Assembly (NCBI GenBank): GCA_037176885.1
Contig: JAWWNJ010000156.1
Span: forward strand, 186,001-250,000
Direction of reading: 5' to 3'
Length of the DNA stretch: 64,000 nt
Origin: Favolaschia claudopus
Lineage: Eukaryota > Basidiomycota > Agaricomycetes > Agaricales > Mycenaceae
The translations under genes and the position numbers were made by a program. Under the pieces are notes generated by a model. That model ran no database searches. It was given only the letters and a program-made list of their open reading frames with translations, and was not told the DNA's origin. Shown here piece after piece: positions 41,646 through 53,169 of the stretch (positions are counted from its first letter, which is position 1; every line of letters begins with the position of its first letter).

Positions 41646-43200
41646 TCAACACTCAACGACATCATTGAGTGATTGTTGTAGGGACATGTAAGCCCTAGAT
41701 AAGTTCTGTCTCTTTTTGAGCTCCCCTTCGACATTCTCGATGAGCAATTTCTTCCGTTGCCCCAGCTCAATTCTTAATGCAGTCTGCAGCACATAGTCTG
41801 GGGAACGTGCATCAACTACAATGAGAGTACTCGGTATTGACAAAAGTAACCGGTAATTTGCTATTTGAGGCAAAATCATTTGGGTCCAAACACATAGGAA
41901 TGTTAATGGAGACATTCCCTCCTCATCTGTTTCAGTGTTTGAGAAAAACAGCCCTTTGAATGCATCACACCAGTCAGTTTAATCTTTTAGCCAAAAAATT
42001 GCTTCTTTGGTCAGAAGTCACTTCATTCTTGGTTGGTTGTGTTCACAAAATCGGTTTTCAGACTTCTGAGCTGTCAAGCTGTCAATAAGATACGGTTCTA
42101 TCACTTGGTCCAATTAAATCTCCAAAAAGTAGGTCATTGAGGTTGTTTTCAGCCTTCAAACTTCACAATTCAGATCAACCTTGGTTCCAATACTGTTGCC
42201 AGCTTTTGTTGCGGGAAGAAAAATGAGAATATCGCACAGGTTTGAACGGATTTTGTGCCCATAGTATCTGACAGATACCTCCGACTCATTCCGGCCCCTA
42301 TCTTACCATTATCTGCACTCTGAATTCATGGCCGTGGCCAATAGGAGCGAATCGCGTGTGATCGCCGTTTGGCTCATTTATACATAATTTCCTACCCGTT
42401 TCATCCACTATTTTCTGTGTAAGGATACTATGGAGTCTCATGTATAAGATATACTTCAAAGACCAGGTGAGTGGGTCGGGTTTTGCTGACAGGTTTTGAG
42501 ATCTTGTATCCTTCGTGCCAGCAACCCGCAAAAATTTGACGACCACCGGTTTCTTGATGGATTCTGACAGCCTCACACAAGGAATTTCATAGATCTTTTT
42601 ATGTATACTGTAGAGAATAGCTGGGCGTGTATATAAGTTGCAACACTTTGAAAAATACCACATGACCGCGAAGCAATGACCACATTACCGGTTACTTTTG
42701 TCAATACCGAGTAGTTGGATTAGGACTCACTCACTCGCGTATTGATCTCGCATCATGCACCGAATTGAGTTGGAATCCAGTATTTCGTCGATCAACGCGC
42801 GGCTCGCGTCCGAGTTATAGTATAGTAATGCCTTTTCGCAGATATGTGAAGCGAACTTGTGTTTCGCCATATCCAAAAAACGACCACGAAGCTCTGCAAC
42901 CACACGGCCCTGAGAATCCACTGAATGGTATAGCTCTGATCGGGGATATGAACCAGCAAACAGACGTCCCAGGCTAACTCACCCCGAACTGGGTCAGGAA
43001 CAGTTCTCGCAAATGGCCCCTGTTCAGAACTTCTTCAATCAATGGGCTTCTCTGCCTGTTCGGCAGGTTTTCAAAACAGCATTGCAAAACTCGGGATCCG
43101 AAGGGATGCGATGCCAATCTAAGTGCCTCTGCGGTAAAGATAGACGCAAAACTGAGGGCCTCCGGGGCTAGATTCCTAAGCAGGCTTTGAATGACCTAAA
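41646..43200 (-). pseudogene. Pumilio/PUF-repeat protein fragment with a transposon in an intron
   Basis: From the 5' side (right): LAPEALSFASIFTAEALRLA, SHPFGSRVLQCCFENLPNRQ, SPLIEEVLNRGHLRELFLTQ, then (after an apparent intron near 42975) VVAELRGRFLDMAKHKFASH, ICEKALLYYNSDASRALIDE and SIRCMMRDQYA. After an intron containing an 882-bp element come IDARSPDYVLQTALRIELGQ and KKLLIENVEGELKKRQNL. These are Pumilio repeats (FGSRVLQ, HKFASHICEKAL, DQYA/YVLQTAL), which bind specific mRNAs in the cytoplasm. At least four repeats are recognisable, but a full PUM domain has eight. The 5' part is cut where a copia fragment begins. One splice junction (near 42975) does not resolve cleanly. Confidence 0.6.
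41830..42711. mobile_element. TA-flanked element in a PUF intron (882 bp)
   Basis: The ends are CTCGGTATTGACAAAAGTAA (continuing CCGGTAAT) and its inverse, with TA at 41828-41829 and 42712-42713. The flanks rejoin to a 35-bp GTGAGTGAG...TTGTAG intron between the DQYA and IDARSPDYV codons of the PUF gene. A minus-strand ORF (42298-42663) lies inside, without recognised motifs. Confidence 0.75.
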
Positions 43201-43205
43201 GAATA

Positions 43206-43773
43206 CTTAAAACGGCCAAATGGAAAAGAACGATCATTACTTCATGGCCAATAGCATGCCTTACGCATGCCATGATATGGGGCTTAAGATGCGTTATTCA
43301 TGCTTTCAGCGATTCAGATTGGGCAAACTCAAAGGATCACGCCCGATCCACTGGCATTTCTGGGTATGCTGTCTTCATCGGATCCAGCTTAATCGCTTGG
43401 TCAGCGAAGAAGCAAACTTACGGCTCTTTCGACTGGAGAAGCCGAGCTCTACGCTGGCACACACGTCGGGCGTGAAATCATGTGGCTCCGCTCTCTTCTG
43501 TTCGAGCTTGGTTGCTTACTACCTCCCGGACCGACTTCCCTTTCCATAGACAATACTTCCACCATCCGGATGATTGTCAATACTGATGAAGTCACCGCTC
43601 GAACGAAGCACGTCCACATTGCCATCTGGTGGATCCGTGAAGCAGTCCTCTATACGTTCCTACGGAGGTGAATGTTGCCGACTTATTCACGAAACCATTG
43701 CCGGCACCACGCCACAAGACTCTCGTCAAGATGTTGGGCATGGCTCCCCGACCGGATGCTCGTTGAGGGGGAG
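43206..43773 (+). pseudogene. pol: Ty1/copia RNase H and pol end
   Basis: Copia RNase H words are visible: [38 protein letters not shown], then after a one-base shift near 43421 [37 protein letters not shown] and ARTKHVHIAIWWIREAV, and finally VADLFTKPLPAPRH, the usual end of copia pol. A polypurine tract (GAGGGGGAG, 43765-43773) follows. The upstream part of the element is missing, as it joins the PUF gene directly. Confidence 0.88.
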
Positions 43774-44000
43774 TGTTGAAGTATTTATTTCTCTTCCATT
43801 TACATACCTTACTTTCTCCAACTCGCAATCCGTTCCGTTACGCGTCACACATTCCTTATGTAGCTTTGTGTCACCGTCACATTCCTCAGTCGTTTCCTCC
43901 ACGACGGGAGGTATGTGCACTCGTATCTACTGTTCTTACAGCTTACTGATTCTCCTGGTAGTTTATACTTACTGTATTCTATCAGGTATATAATACATGA
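43774..44000 (+). repeat. 3' LTR of the copia fragment (end not determined)
   Basis: Starts TGTTGAAGTATTTATTTCTC immediately after the polypurine tract. A TATA-like GGTATATAATACATG occurs at ~43986-44000. No second LTR is present to fix the far border, which probably lies farther right. I see no gene from here to 44566. Confidence 0.55.
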
Positions 44001-44568
44001 GTCGTTTCCACCACGACCATCAGGAAAAACTGAAATTGCGCCAAAGACCCCCATAGACCGCCAGAGCACCCCATAGACGTCAAAGTCGTCATAGCAGAGG
44101 ACTGAGCCACATAGAAACCTGGGTGGGGTGTTGTCAGCCATATAGACACCCATAGTAGGTTAAAGTAGCCAAAGTCATAGTGCTCAAAGTCGTCAAAGTA
44201 GGTCGAAGCACACACAGTAAAAATGCAAAACGAATCATATATTGGGATGAGAATATGTACTACAGGTATATAACCGTCTGTCCATCACCAGAGCAAACGA
44301 AGGGAGTGTAGATTGCGTCAGATAAGACGGTCGAGGAAGGAGGCGATGTGAGAATACGTAGTTTGTTTCGGCGTGCTTTGGTATTGATGTACTATCGCGT
44401 ATCAATACACTTGTCGCTTCTTGTCCTCTGCGTCCATCTGTGTCTGAGTCGAGCCAGCATACTGGTCTCACCCTTCTCCTCCCCTCCTACTTTTCACAGG
44501 TTCTGGGCCTCCGAGTGCTCTCTGCTCCTCCCAGCTTTCTTCTTCTCTCTCGCACCTTTGAGTATATA

Positions 44569-44938
44569 CAGTTGCGGCAAAATCAATTTACTTACCAAAT
44601 AAGGAAATTTTCATCAAATCCGCTCTACCGCAGAGCAAAACCACCACAAGCGCGTTGAAATGGCACAAAGGGCCTGTACTCCTGGAGTTGAGAGCCGGTC
44701 TACGCACAAAAAACAACCGGATTCGTCATGTTTCGCACTGCTTTTGGCTGCACTTTATGAGACAAAGTTGCTGGTTATCCCGGCGAAACCAATACAAAGA
44801 CGCCAGTTTCCCTACATCGGGAATACAGGCCAGCAGTTCTTAGTATTCTTATCAACTTACCGCTCGAAAAAACGAGCGAAAGGAGCGAATTGACGAGAAT
44901 TTCCTTATTTAGTAAGTAAATTGATTTTGCCGCAACTG
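44569..44938. mobile_element. TA-flanked MITE, family C (370 bp)
   Basis: The ends are CAGTTGCGGCAAAATCAATT and its inverse (arms ~42 bp) with TA at 44567-44568 and 44939-44940. The same TIR start appears at 57579 and 63647, so at least three members are in the window. It directly abuts R1 copy 3. Confidence 0.88.
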
Positions 44939-44939
44939 T

Positions 44940-46586
44940 ACTAGAAACGAAAACGAAAACGACTATATATAGAATAGCCGATAGATGGCCGGTGGTGCCC
45001 GTCGGCAGCAGGTTCAGAAACGAAAATGAAGCAGTCGGCACGGAACAAGTCAAGGTCGGCTCTAGTGCTGCCGCAAGGTGGAGGCCCTCGGAGGCGAGGT
45101 GACCTCACCTTGACTCCATTACTTTGTATGGTAATCGAGGTGATGGCGCCTCGATACTATTCTCGGAGACATCATTTTGTTGTTACGCAAACACGCGTGA
45201 CAGTCTGTGACACTCGCGTCGCGGTTTACTTTCTACTCCTAATTTGACCCTCTCTCGCATTCAATGTGCTGGGATTCCGATGAATATTGTGTAACCACTC
45301 TTAAGGAAGACAAATCTACGCGTTATAGTGCATTTATTGAGCTCAATGGATGCATATTTGTTGATTTTGACTTGCATGTAGAATTGTAAGTTCAAAGGAC
45401 TTTTCAAATGTTCTGGGCTCGAAATTAGTCTCAAAAAAGTGTGTTCTGTACTGTTGAATTAAAAAATGTGCTTTTACCGCTCATTCCATGCAACTGGTCC
45501 CCGTAAACTCATCTGTGGGTAAGTTGATCACTGTAAAGCCCATTTGCTCACAATCCTACCGAAACGGGGAAGGGTTGCTCAGCATTTGTGTCTACATATA
45601 ACTTCAGCAATTATAGTAGCTCTATGTAGCATGTTAAGCCATGATAGCCGTGTATCATTCAATCTATACTGCTCTTTTCCTATAAAACACATTAATCATA
45701 TGTAGCTCAATCATGAGTCCCAAACAACTTTTCGCTTCGCAAAAGCGATACATTCTATATTGTGTAACATATTAGACCCCTTTCCCCCACTCTACAGGGC
45801 CTCAATGAACAAAACGATGTAGAAAGAGTGAAGTTCGAGTCCGTGCGACAGAGAATTTCCAAATATGGATGACCTCGGCCGTCACCTAGAGGCAAGGTGA
45901 TGTCACCTCAAGGCGCACCAAGGTTGATGGCCCATCACCTTGAGGTGCCTCGACCTCACCTTGCGGCAGCACTAGTCGGCTCTATGACGCCAAGGGTCAC
46001 GGTCACGTACATGCTTGATCGATCGAGTTATGTTGGTCCCGTTCCGATGCTCGGCTACTACTTAAAAGTAACCGAAATTGCCGTTTTTTCTTGGTTTTTT
46101 CCCGTGCTCGTGCAACTTAGCTACTGCCGGCAGCCAACACAAATTAAGAGATAAATATAAAATAATAATATTTGTTTACTTTATGTAGTCCATTCTTGTT
46201 TCCTATTTACCTTTAGTGTTCGTCTATATCACGTTTGCCACGAATCTCATACTTGGGTATCGTAAAAATTTCTATTTTATGATTTTGAAGTGGAGTGATC
46301 CTCACTCTTCAATTAATTTAGAGTGCTAAAACACGCCGTGTGCGTGACCTGGTACAGCCACTCGGACGCGTTCGGCAAGCGGCCGATGACACAATAGACC
46401 ACGTACATTGATATACTGTGACTGTGACATCAATCCAGTCCTTTCGGCTTGTTTGCCGTGTTGAAACCGGTCATTTTCGTTTGAATCGTTTCTGAATGCT
46501 GGCAATTGATGGACTTGATGGCCTGGAAGGCCGCCTGATCATTATCAGCTAGCCGCGTTTTCGTTTTCGATTTTCGTTCATACCGC
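44940..46586 (+). repeat. Repeat R1, copy 3 (most complete), with hAT insertion
   Basis: Runs from GAAACGAAAACGAAAACG to the inverted-type end CGTTTTCGTTTTCGATTTTC. Without the 912-bp hAT element and one duplication it is ~727 bp. The two ends share inverted words (GAAAACGAAAACG, CAGAAACGAAAATGA), so R1 is likely an old TIR element. No coding sequence. Confidence 0.8.
45063..45974. mobile_element. Non-autonomous hAT element (912 bp)
   Basis: The ends are TAGTGCTGCCGCAAGGTG and its inverse. The perfect 8-bp duplication GTCGGCTC lies at 45055-45062 and 45975-45982. The empty site is present in R1 copy 1 at 20691-20698. Subterminal AGGTGA/TCACCT words repeat at both ends. No transposase remains. 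Confidence 0.95.
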
Positions 46587-47603
46587 GCACCTTTCTCGCG
46601 ACTTCCTGTTTCGCCACGTCACTGCGGAAACTTTGTTCCCACGCTCCCGATTCCTAGTCTCCCAGAGGCAGAGTCAGAGAGTGAGCCAACCTTCGCAAGC
46701 TACGGATCCCTATCTGACGTCTGCTTTCTGACGCGTGGGGCTTAACGGTTGCCTCATTTCAAACTCCGACTGATCTGCCACTAAGCGGGGTTTGAAACGT
46801 CAAAAGCACACATCCTGGCCATTTTCATTCTCGTTCCCCACTATCTCTTCCTGTATGGTCAAATGCTCCTAGCAGTACATGAACGAATACCATGGGCTAG
46901 TATATCTCCGATATCTAAGGAATTCGACGGGAAATAGCCTCTTAACTGACGACATATGCTCGGATTCTACCCTGTGATACATCCGGCTCGTTCTTCTTAT
47001 TCATGCCCCCCTCGGCTTACATTGTTGTCGCAGAGCACCAATGGGAGACATAACTACTCGTTTATGTCTATTATTTGCTATCACTGCTCTAGACTACCGC
47101 ACGAAATGCTCGGTATTCCGGCGCCATGCTATCCGCTTTTTTGGCATCTGTAACCTCTCTTCTTGGCCTCAAACGGCCTTGAATGTGCCCCAAAATTAAC
47201 TCTGAATGGATTTATACTGTTAGCACACTCACTCCTTTCGCTGGGCCCAGCGAACTCCGCAAAATGTCGGTGAGATGAAATAATGCGGCAAATTTGGATA
47301 TGGCCCGAAAATATAGCACGCTAGGGTGCTTTTGTGCTACCTGATATTCGTTCGACATAATACTAGCTTCTGAAAACCAAGGTACAAGTCCAGAACGCGC
47401 TGGAGGGTTGGCGAACGCGATCGTTGTTTGGCCGTGAGTGGTCAACACGTGAACAAAGCGGAGATTGAAACGAGGCAAACGCTAAGCCCCCCAGATCAAA
47501 AAGCAGACGTCAGATCAAGGAATATCCTGAGTAGCGCGAAGGTTGAAGGGAATTGATCCAAAATTGATCTACTCTGCCTCTGGGAGACTACCGATTCCCC
47601 ACC
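46587..47603. other. No supported gene; possible leader of the copia gag
   Basis: Short ORFs only. The part just before 47604 may be the retrotransposon leader, but no LTR border could be found. Confidence 0.4.
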
Positions 47604-48260
47604 ATGCCTATTCCTACCGCCGTTCTCCATGGTCTAAACGGCGTCGAGGATCTGAAGGAGGACAATTGGGGAGACTGGAGCGATACCTTCGCCATGTTCT
47701 TTCTAGGCTGCGGAGCCGAATACATGACTCTTGACGTCGACAAAGTCCCCACAGATAAAGCCGACATCGACAGGGAGCTCGTCTGGCACATTTATTCCCA
47801 CGTTGGCCGTGACTACAAGGGCTACATCCGGGATAAAAAGTCTGCTCTTGCTGCTTGGACAGAGCTCAAGGACCGGTTTCAAGAATCCAATGTGGGTAGT
47901 CGTCTCATTGCCACCGCCAATTTCCAAAAAGCGCAACACGACCCCCACGCTCCTATCGACATCTTCATCAGCAAGGTGAACCGCGCGCGCAAAGCTCTTG
48001 AAGGCTTGGATCGTAATCCCAGCGACACAGAGACCATTGACGTCTTGCTTCTCAACCTCCATTCTTCCTGGGACACCGTCCGTACTGCCATCACTGCCAC
48101 ACCCCAAAAACTGACGCTCAAAGACGTTGTTGCAACTCTACGTAGTGCTAGGGTCAAACCCCCGTTAAGGAGGATGATGACCTGAATCTTGCGATGGCGG
48201 CACGTCATTTGAGCATCGGTTCGGGTGGGAGGAGAGGTGGTGGCGGTGGAGGATCTGGTT
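47604..48260 (+). pseudogene. gag: Ty1/copia gag (UBN2-type), truncated
   Basis: The 193-codon ORF starts MPIPTAVLHGLNGVEDLKED and carries copia gag words: NWGDWSDTFAMFFLGCGAEY, LVWHIYSHVGRDYKGYI, SALAAWTELKDRFQESNVGS, ATANFQKAQHDPHAPI and DTVRTAITATPQKLTLKDVV. A one-base shift near 48150 moves to a frame ending EDDDLNLAMAARHLSIGSGG and RRGGGGGGSGC, after which the sequence is cut at the 42-bp repeat. The zinc knuckle and all of pol are missing. The upstream region 46956-47153 has no clear LTR border. Confidence 0.8.
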
Positions 48261-48302
48261 GTGTATAATACCAAGCCGAAATCTTATCATACCCAGCCCT
48301 AG
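48261..48302 (+). repeat. 42-bp segment identical to 10572-10613
   Basis: Begins GTGTATAATACCAAGCCGAA and ends CCCAGCCCTAG in both places. Flanks differ on both sides. It sits exactly where the copia gag is truncated. Confidence 0.85.
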
Positions 48303-50757
48303 AAGTTTCCCGGCTTGCTTTTGGAACAACAACGGTTGGATGGTATCACGAAAGAAGGCATATAGCCATGAGGGCATTCCTTTGGGTTGTGCGAACCAAG
48401 CTGTCAGTGTCGACGGTTAGCTATCAGTCACCTGGAGCGATGAGCGTCACACGAACCTTTACCGCTATCCACCACCTTCGCTGAACTCCCACCCAAGTCC
48501 TCGAATAAAGGCCTGATTGAAATCGTGAGAGATTCCGGGGGCGGGTTGGTGGCGGTCGGATTTGCGGGCTGATCTGGCGCGTGAGATGGCGGTTCTGGCC
48601 CATGACCCATGTCGGTGGAGACGGGAGAAAAAATCGAAAAGAAAAGGAAGGAAAAAAGAGAGAAAAGAGGGGAAAAGAGGAGGGATTTCAATGATTCACC
48701 CCGCAGCTGTACTGTCGATTCTACGGGCCAAAACTCTTGTTAAATGCAGCAGAACGGAAAATCAACGTTGAAAGCCCAAGTCTCGGCTGTGTGATGTTGA
48801 TTGATTTGAATGCCCATGCCCAACTGAGGCACTTGCCTCCAATGGACTAGGGTCGAGCCAATGAAAATCAAACGTTTCATCTTATCTCTTCCCAGATATG
48901 AATTTTGCACACGCATGACAGCTGTCTGCGCCGCGCCGCTCGGTTTTATTTTCCCTCCCACCACAATCTCGCAGTCTCTCGCAGTTCTACGCCGCTCAGG
49001 CTGCTCAGTATCTGTGCCAGACCCCAAAATTCTCCTGTCGACCAATTCCGGCACCCCCGGAACCTGCATCTCCGAATCCTCGTGTCGCCAGCAAAAATTA
49101 TTCAAATCTCTCGACATCTTCAAATCCTCTTGACCAGCAGCGCTCGTTGTTCGAACGGCGCTTTTACGATGTAACTGAACATGGTTGGGGGCTCTTCTGT
49201 GGAGGGATTTGAGAAGGTGGGCTTCTCTTTCCCTCGAGTTCATCAGTTTTCTCACCTACTTCTCTATCGCGTTGTATATGATTCATCGCTGCTCAAAATA
49301 TCCTATCTAGATCTTCATGCTCAGTGTCTCGGCCAGTTGCAAGCTCTCTGAGAGCTTGCGATCCAGCCGCATTTGCATTGCAGGCGTGATTTCACGTGTT
49401 GCTCTCCAAGTGTAGCTGATTTGCACAGCGACTCAATCTTCGAACAGAAAATTGCAATAGGATATTCAAGATCTAAGTTGGGAATTATAGGTGACAATAG
49501 CTACAAAGGTCTCTGTGTTTCTCTTCTAGGCGTGCGTATCTTCGCCTTCAAAATTTTGTGTTCAGCCCTACCGGTCACCGTCGGTGTTTACGTCCACTAT
49601 CATACTACTAATACATTCACACGGGCGCCAACCGGAAGTTCCGCTTCAAACCCATACACTGGTGATACACTCAGGTCTGTCGCAATCAGGTTGAGTTAGA
49701 TCCTGGCCTCCGATCTTGCTCTACTGCTTAAACATCGCCACTGTGTCTTTTCATGCCTGTTATCTCGTTCAGAATTACGCTAGTGACTTCCCATACTCAC
49801 AATTCAGTATTCCCCGCAATCGTCCCAGCCAATATCCGGATTTCCTCGCTCAAGGTTTGTCGGAGTTTACCTATGTTGGTTTTGTTGCTTTCTCTCGGAA
49901 CTTGCGCAGTTAAATGTAAACGTGGATCTGGGCTGCTGAATTTTGATTCACTTTCCTGATGCTGAATTGCAAACTCAACTGTGCTCGTTGAAACCCGGCC
50001 AATCATGGGGGATTTTTCATCCTATTGAGCATCAGTGCGACTTGGTGTATGTTCAAGATGAGCTCAAGAACGCAGAATATATATTTTTAATTTACTCCCT
50101 GCGGATTATATTTCTCAGATAATCTGGCAGCAACTTTTTAAAGCTGGGGATTGTAAACCTTGGTGAAACCCTTTTTTTGAGTTGAGTCTGCTTGATAAGT
50201 TGAAGACGTGGAGCTCCGGAAATTAGAATCTCTTGCACTCGTACTCTCCTGGAGCTCAAATTTATCGCTTCCTCGGGTCAACGGTTTCCTCGACAAGTCG
50301 ACGCGACGCGCATTGTTGACGTGTTGTGTGGCTCGGACGGGCTCGGAACTGATTGTCATCACTGATTGAATCACATCACTCGGCTGCAATGGGCCTTAGT
50401 GACATGGGCTCAACTGGCATGGGACATGAGCCGCGGTTCTGAGCCAGACAGGTCACATTGTTGGGCACAGCCGATGCGGATCAAAGTTTCTCCAATTCCC
50501 GAACGGATGCTCCACTGGAAACACGGGCGCGGCTGGTACTTACTATCGCCAGATATCGGTTGGCCTCGGATGATCAATACATGCACAAGTGACGTCACGG
50601 ACATGCCGGGGTTTTCTCCCTTCCCTATGAATACATGAAGACTCAGAGTAGCGCAGAATATGGACTACATTCTACGCATTTGTGTTGTAGCTCTGGTTCC
50701 TGGCGAGCTCTACTCTAGATCTCCGGCTTCCAACCACCCCGGTATATTTTACGGTGA
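48303..50757. other. Unassigned stretch
   Basis: Overlapping ORFs on both strands at 48740-49255 (171 codons on minus; shorter ones on plus) show no domain that I recognise. The rest has only short frames. No matching repeats seen. Confidence 0.35.
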
Positions 50758-51050
50758 AGCTAATGCTGCTTGAAGGTGCTTTCGCCAATAAAAACCACTC
50801 CACAAACTTCGCACCTCAGATGCACGGATTGCTTTGCGTGCAGCATGATATGCTTACACAGCCCTCCTATTGTAACCCTTTTTTGGTGCGATTGAAGCTT
50901 ACATTTATAACCAAGAGCAGTCCAGCCACGTGCCGCCTTCTTTTCTGGATCAAAGGCAACGTGCCTCTTCTTCACATGAGTTTGGATATTTTCAAGAGTC
51001 TCTTGTCTTCCACAATTCGCCCAGCCGCACGTCAAGATTGCGTCTGCCGA
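50758..51050 (-). pseudogene. C2H2-type zinc-finger protein fragment
   Basis: The minus-strand frame shows three finger-like units: CGWANCG...THVKKRH (C-x4-C-H-x4-H), YKCKLQSHQ...LCKHIMLH, and LRCEVCGVVFIGESTFKQH (C-x2-C with only the first His before the stop). A possible splice acceptor (CGGCAG) precedes SADAILTCGW. C2H2 fingers usually bind DNA. The loss of the last His and the lack of other exons suggest a fragment. Confidence 0.5.
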
Positions 51051-51404
51051 TACATTCTGCCCAATAGGAACCCTTCATTGAACCTCTATCTAAGACTTGT
51101 ATTGGGCAAAATTCCCAATCTGGACCTTAGCATCGTGCTATAAGCCCTCGACGTCGAGCGTGACAATGTCACAGTGTGATGCTGACATAATGGTGCGGGG
51201 ATCCCACGCTCTCTATCTTACATTAGATTTATTTGAAAAAAGCTTCCGGCTTGGTACCTGAATGCAATGAGCCATTTCTTGCTCCAGAACAAGGGGCAGT
51301 TGCTATGGAATCTGAGTGCGAGGGCTGCCGCAAACGACGTTGGTGAGAATAAGGTGAGAAGGATAGGTGGAATTGCGAGCGAGGCTGTCTCGGGGTGCTT
51401 GATA
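51051..51404. other. No recognised feature
   Basis: Only short frames. Confidence 0.4.
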
Positions 51405-52088
51405 CAGCAAAAAAGAATGGCCGTGGGTTTTTCGATACTTTCTGATCATGTACTGGGCCGAATTGGCTGAACTAAGATGTAGAGATGGAAATATGATTAT
51501 TCACTACCATCTAGAACACTCCGTTGAATATAATGTCCTGCAGATCGCCTGATAAGAAAATAATTTCAGACCTTCCCTATAACCGGAAACACTGAATGAG
51601 CTCTCATCAAAAATCTGTCAACATAGCCTGAAAGCACTTGAAAAATAAAGCCATTTTACACTTTAGTTGGATGGAATTGGATCGCTTTTGAGCCCGCAAC
51701 GGCCCGTCCAAGTTGGGCATTTTGACGATTTTTATTGGATTTTCTGCTATTTTGGGTCAAAATGCCGAATTTGGACGGGCCATTGCGAGCTCAAATCGGG
51801 GTCAATTCCATTAGAACAAAGTGCAAACTAGGTCCACTTTTCAAGTACTTTTGGCCTATTATAATGGTTTTTCAATGAGAGTCCATTCAGTTTTTCCGGT
51901 CATAGGGAATATCTGAAATTATTTTTTTATTGGACGATCTGCAGGACATTATATTATATTCGGCTGAGTGTCCTAGATGGTAGATAAGAGTCATGGTTCC
52001 ATGTCTACAATTTATCTTAGCCAATTTGGCCTGGTGCATGGCGAGAAAGTATCGAAGAACCCACGGCCATTCTTTTCTGCCACCACTG
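51405..52088. mobile_element. Fold-back element, family B copy 2 (684 bp)
   Basis: The right end is CAGTGGTGGCAGAAAAGAAT read inward. The left end starts CAGCAAAAAAGAATGGCCGT and lacks the TGGTGG hexamer. TA lies at 51403-51404 and 52089-52090. It has the same layout as 40572-41255 (two ~320-bp arms, shared words GATGTAGAGATG, CTTGAAAAA and GAGCTCAAAT) but diverged sequence. No ORF. Confidence 0.85.
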
Positions 52089-52263
52089 TACTTTAGACTT
52101 CCTAGCTGGTGACTCAATAGCTGACTGAGGACGTTCTAAACTGGACGAGAGTGAGCAAGAAGGCCACTCAGAGGTTCCTGCGGGAAATATGGGGAGCGGG
52201 ACGAGCGGGGACAGTGTAGGCAGCGTTTTGGCGATTGGAGCCATTAAAGGCCTTGACATGAGT

Positions 52264-52293
52264 CCCCCCCCTCCCCCCCCCCTACCCCCCCCT
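52264..52293 (+). repeat. Poly-C microsatellite
   Basis: Three runs of 7-10 C interrupted by T or TA. Confidence 0.9.
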
Positions 52294-52468
52294 TCTGAGC
52301 TAGGAGGGCTTTAGGATGCCTATAGCAGCTGTCCAAGTACTCTCATGATTATTTTTGCCCATACTTGTCGAGCAAAGGGTATCTTGGAAATTCCGTTTTT
52401 GGTGATTTCCTTTTACGGAATGGGGACTCACGGCTTTTGATAGACAAGTGAAATCAGACCATTGAATC

Positions 52469-52537
52469 AGATTTTTTGTCCGTCCCAATCATAATCGAAA
52501 AAAGATTTTTTGTCCGTCCCAATTATAATTCAAAAAA
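52469..52537 (+). repeat. Tandem repeat, two 34-bp units
   Basis: AGATTTTTTGTCCGTCCCAA starts at 52469 and again at 52503. The units differ by a few bases. Confidence 0.8.
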
Positions 52538-53169
52538 TCTCGGGATTTATGGGCTGACTTGAGAGACTACGGCAACGGCGCAATATTTCTACTTGGTTAT
52601 TTTTGCGAACTTGCTCCTATTATGTGTAACTTTCATCGCATGCAAACATCTGACCTTGAAATCTGTCGTGAAGGAATCAGGAAAATTACGAGTTTACGGA
52701 TTTGACCTAATTGATGGCACATCAGCTTATTTTGATCGCCTAATCATATGCAAACTCTTGGACCTCTTCCACGATTTGTCCAAGCACACCCAATACTATA
52801 AGTACGGGCTGCCCAAGCGCCTTCAAAATTCGAATGCTGGCACAAGAACAAAGGTTGGACCCAAAACACCTTCTTTCATCATGGTTATCAGGCGTTTGAT
52901 ACCGGAGTTGGCACAATACCACTCTCCGTTGACGCTTTGCCAGATGATACTATCTTCAGGGCGCGCTGTGAGCACGGAAAAATGTCACGATGGGTTCAAC
53001 ACGTACTGAGAGTGGCTGAAGAAATGGTTTTGCAGGCATCTTGCCATAGCTTGAGCGCCTGCATGTCGTGGTCGAGCCTGAACTCTGTGTTGTAGTCGAC
53101 TGCAGGAAGCTCTATGGTAGACAGGGCAGAGAACTTGTGTAGGTGTCCCTGTATTTCTACTGCCTGCTC
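52538..53169. other. No supported gene
   Basis: A 138-codon plus ORF (52593-53009) has no recognisable motif. Minus-strand words downstream of the F-box gene (DYNTEFRLDHDMQALKLWQD) may be its decayed C-terminus past a stop. Confidence 0.35.

Noticed and set aside
48740..49255. 171-codon minus-strand ORF as a gene
   Set aside because: Competes with two overlapping plus frames of similar quality; no domain or splice evidence favours it.
52264..52293. Poly-C tract as a regulatory or quadruplex site
   Set aside because: Simple microsatellite with no gene nearby; nothing supports a function.
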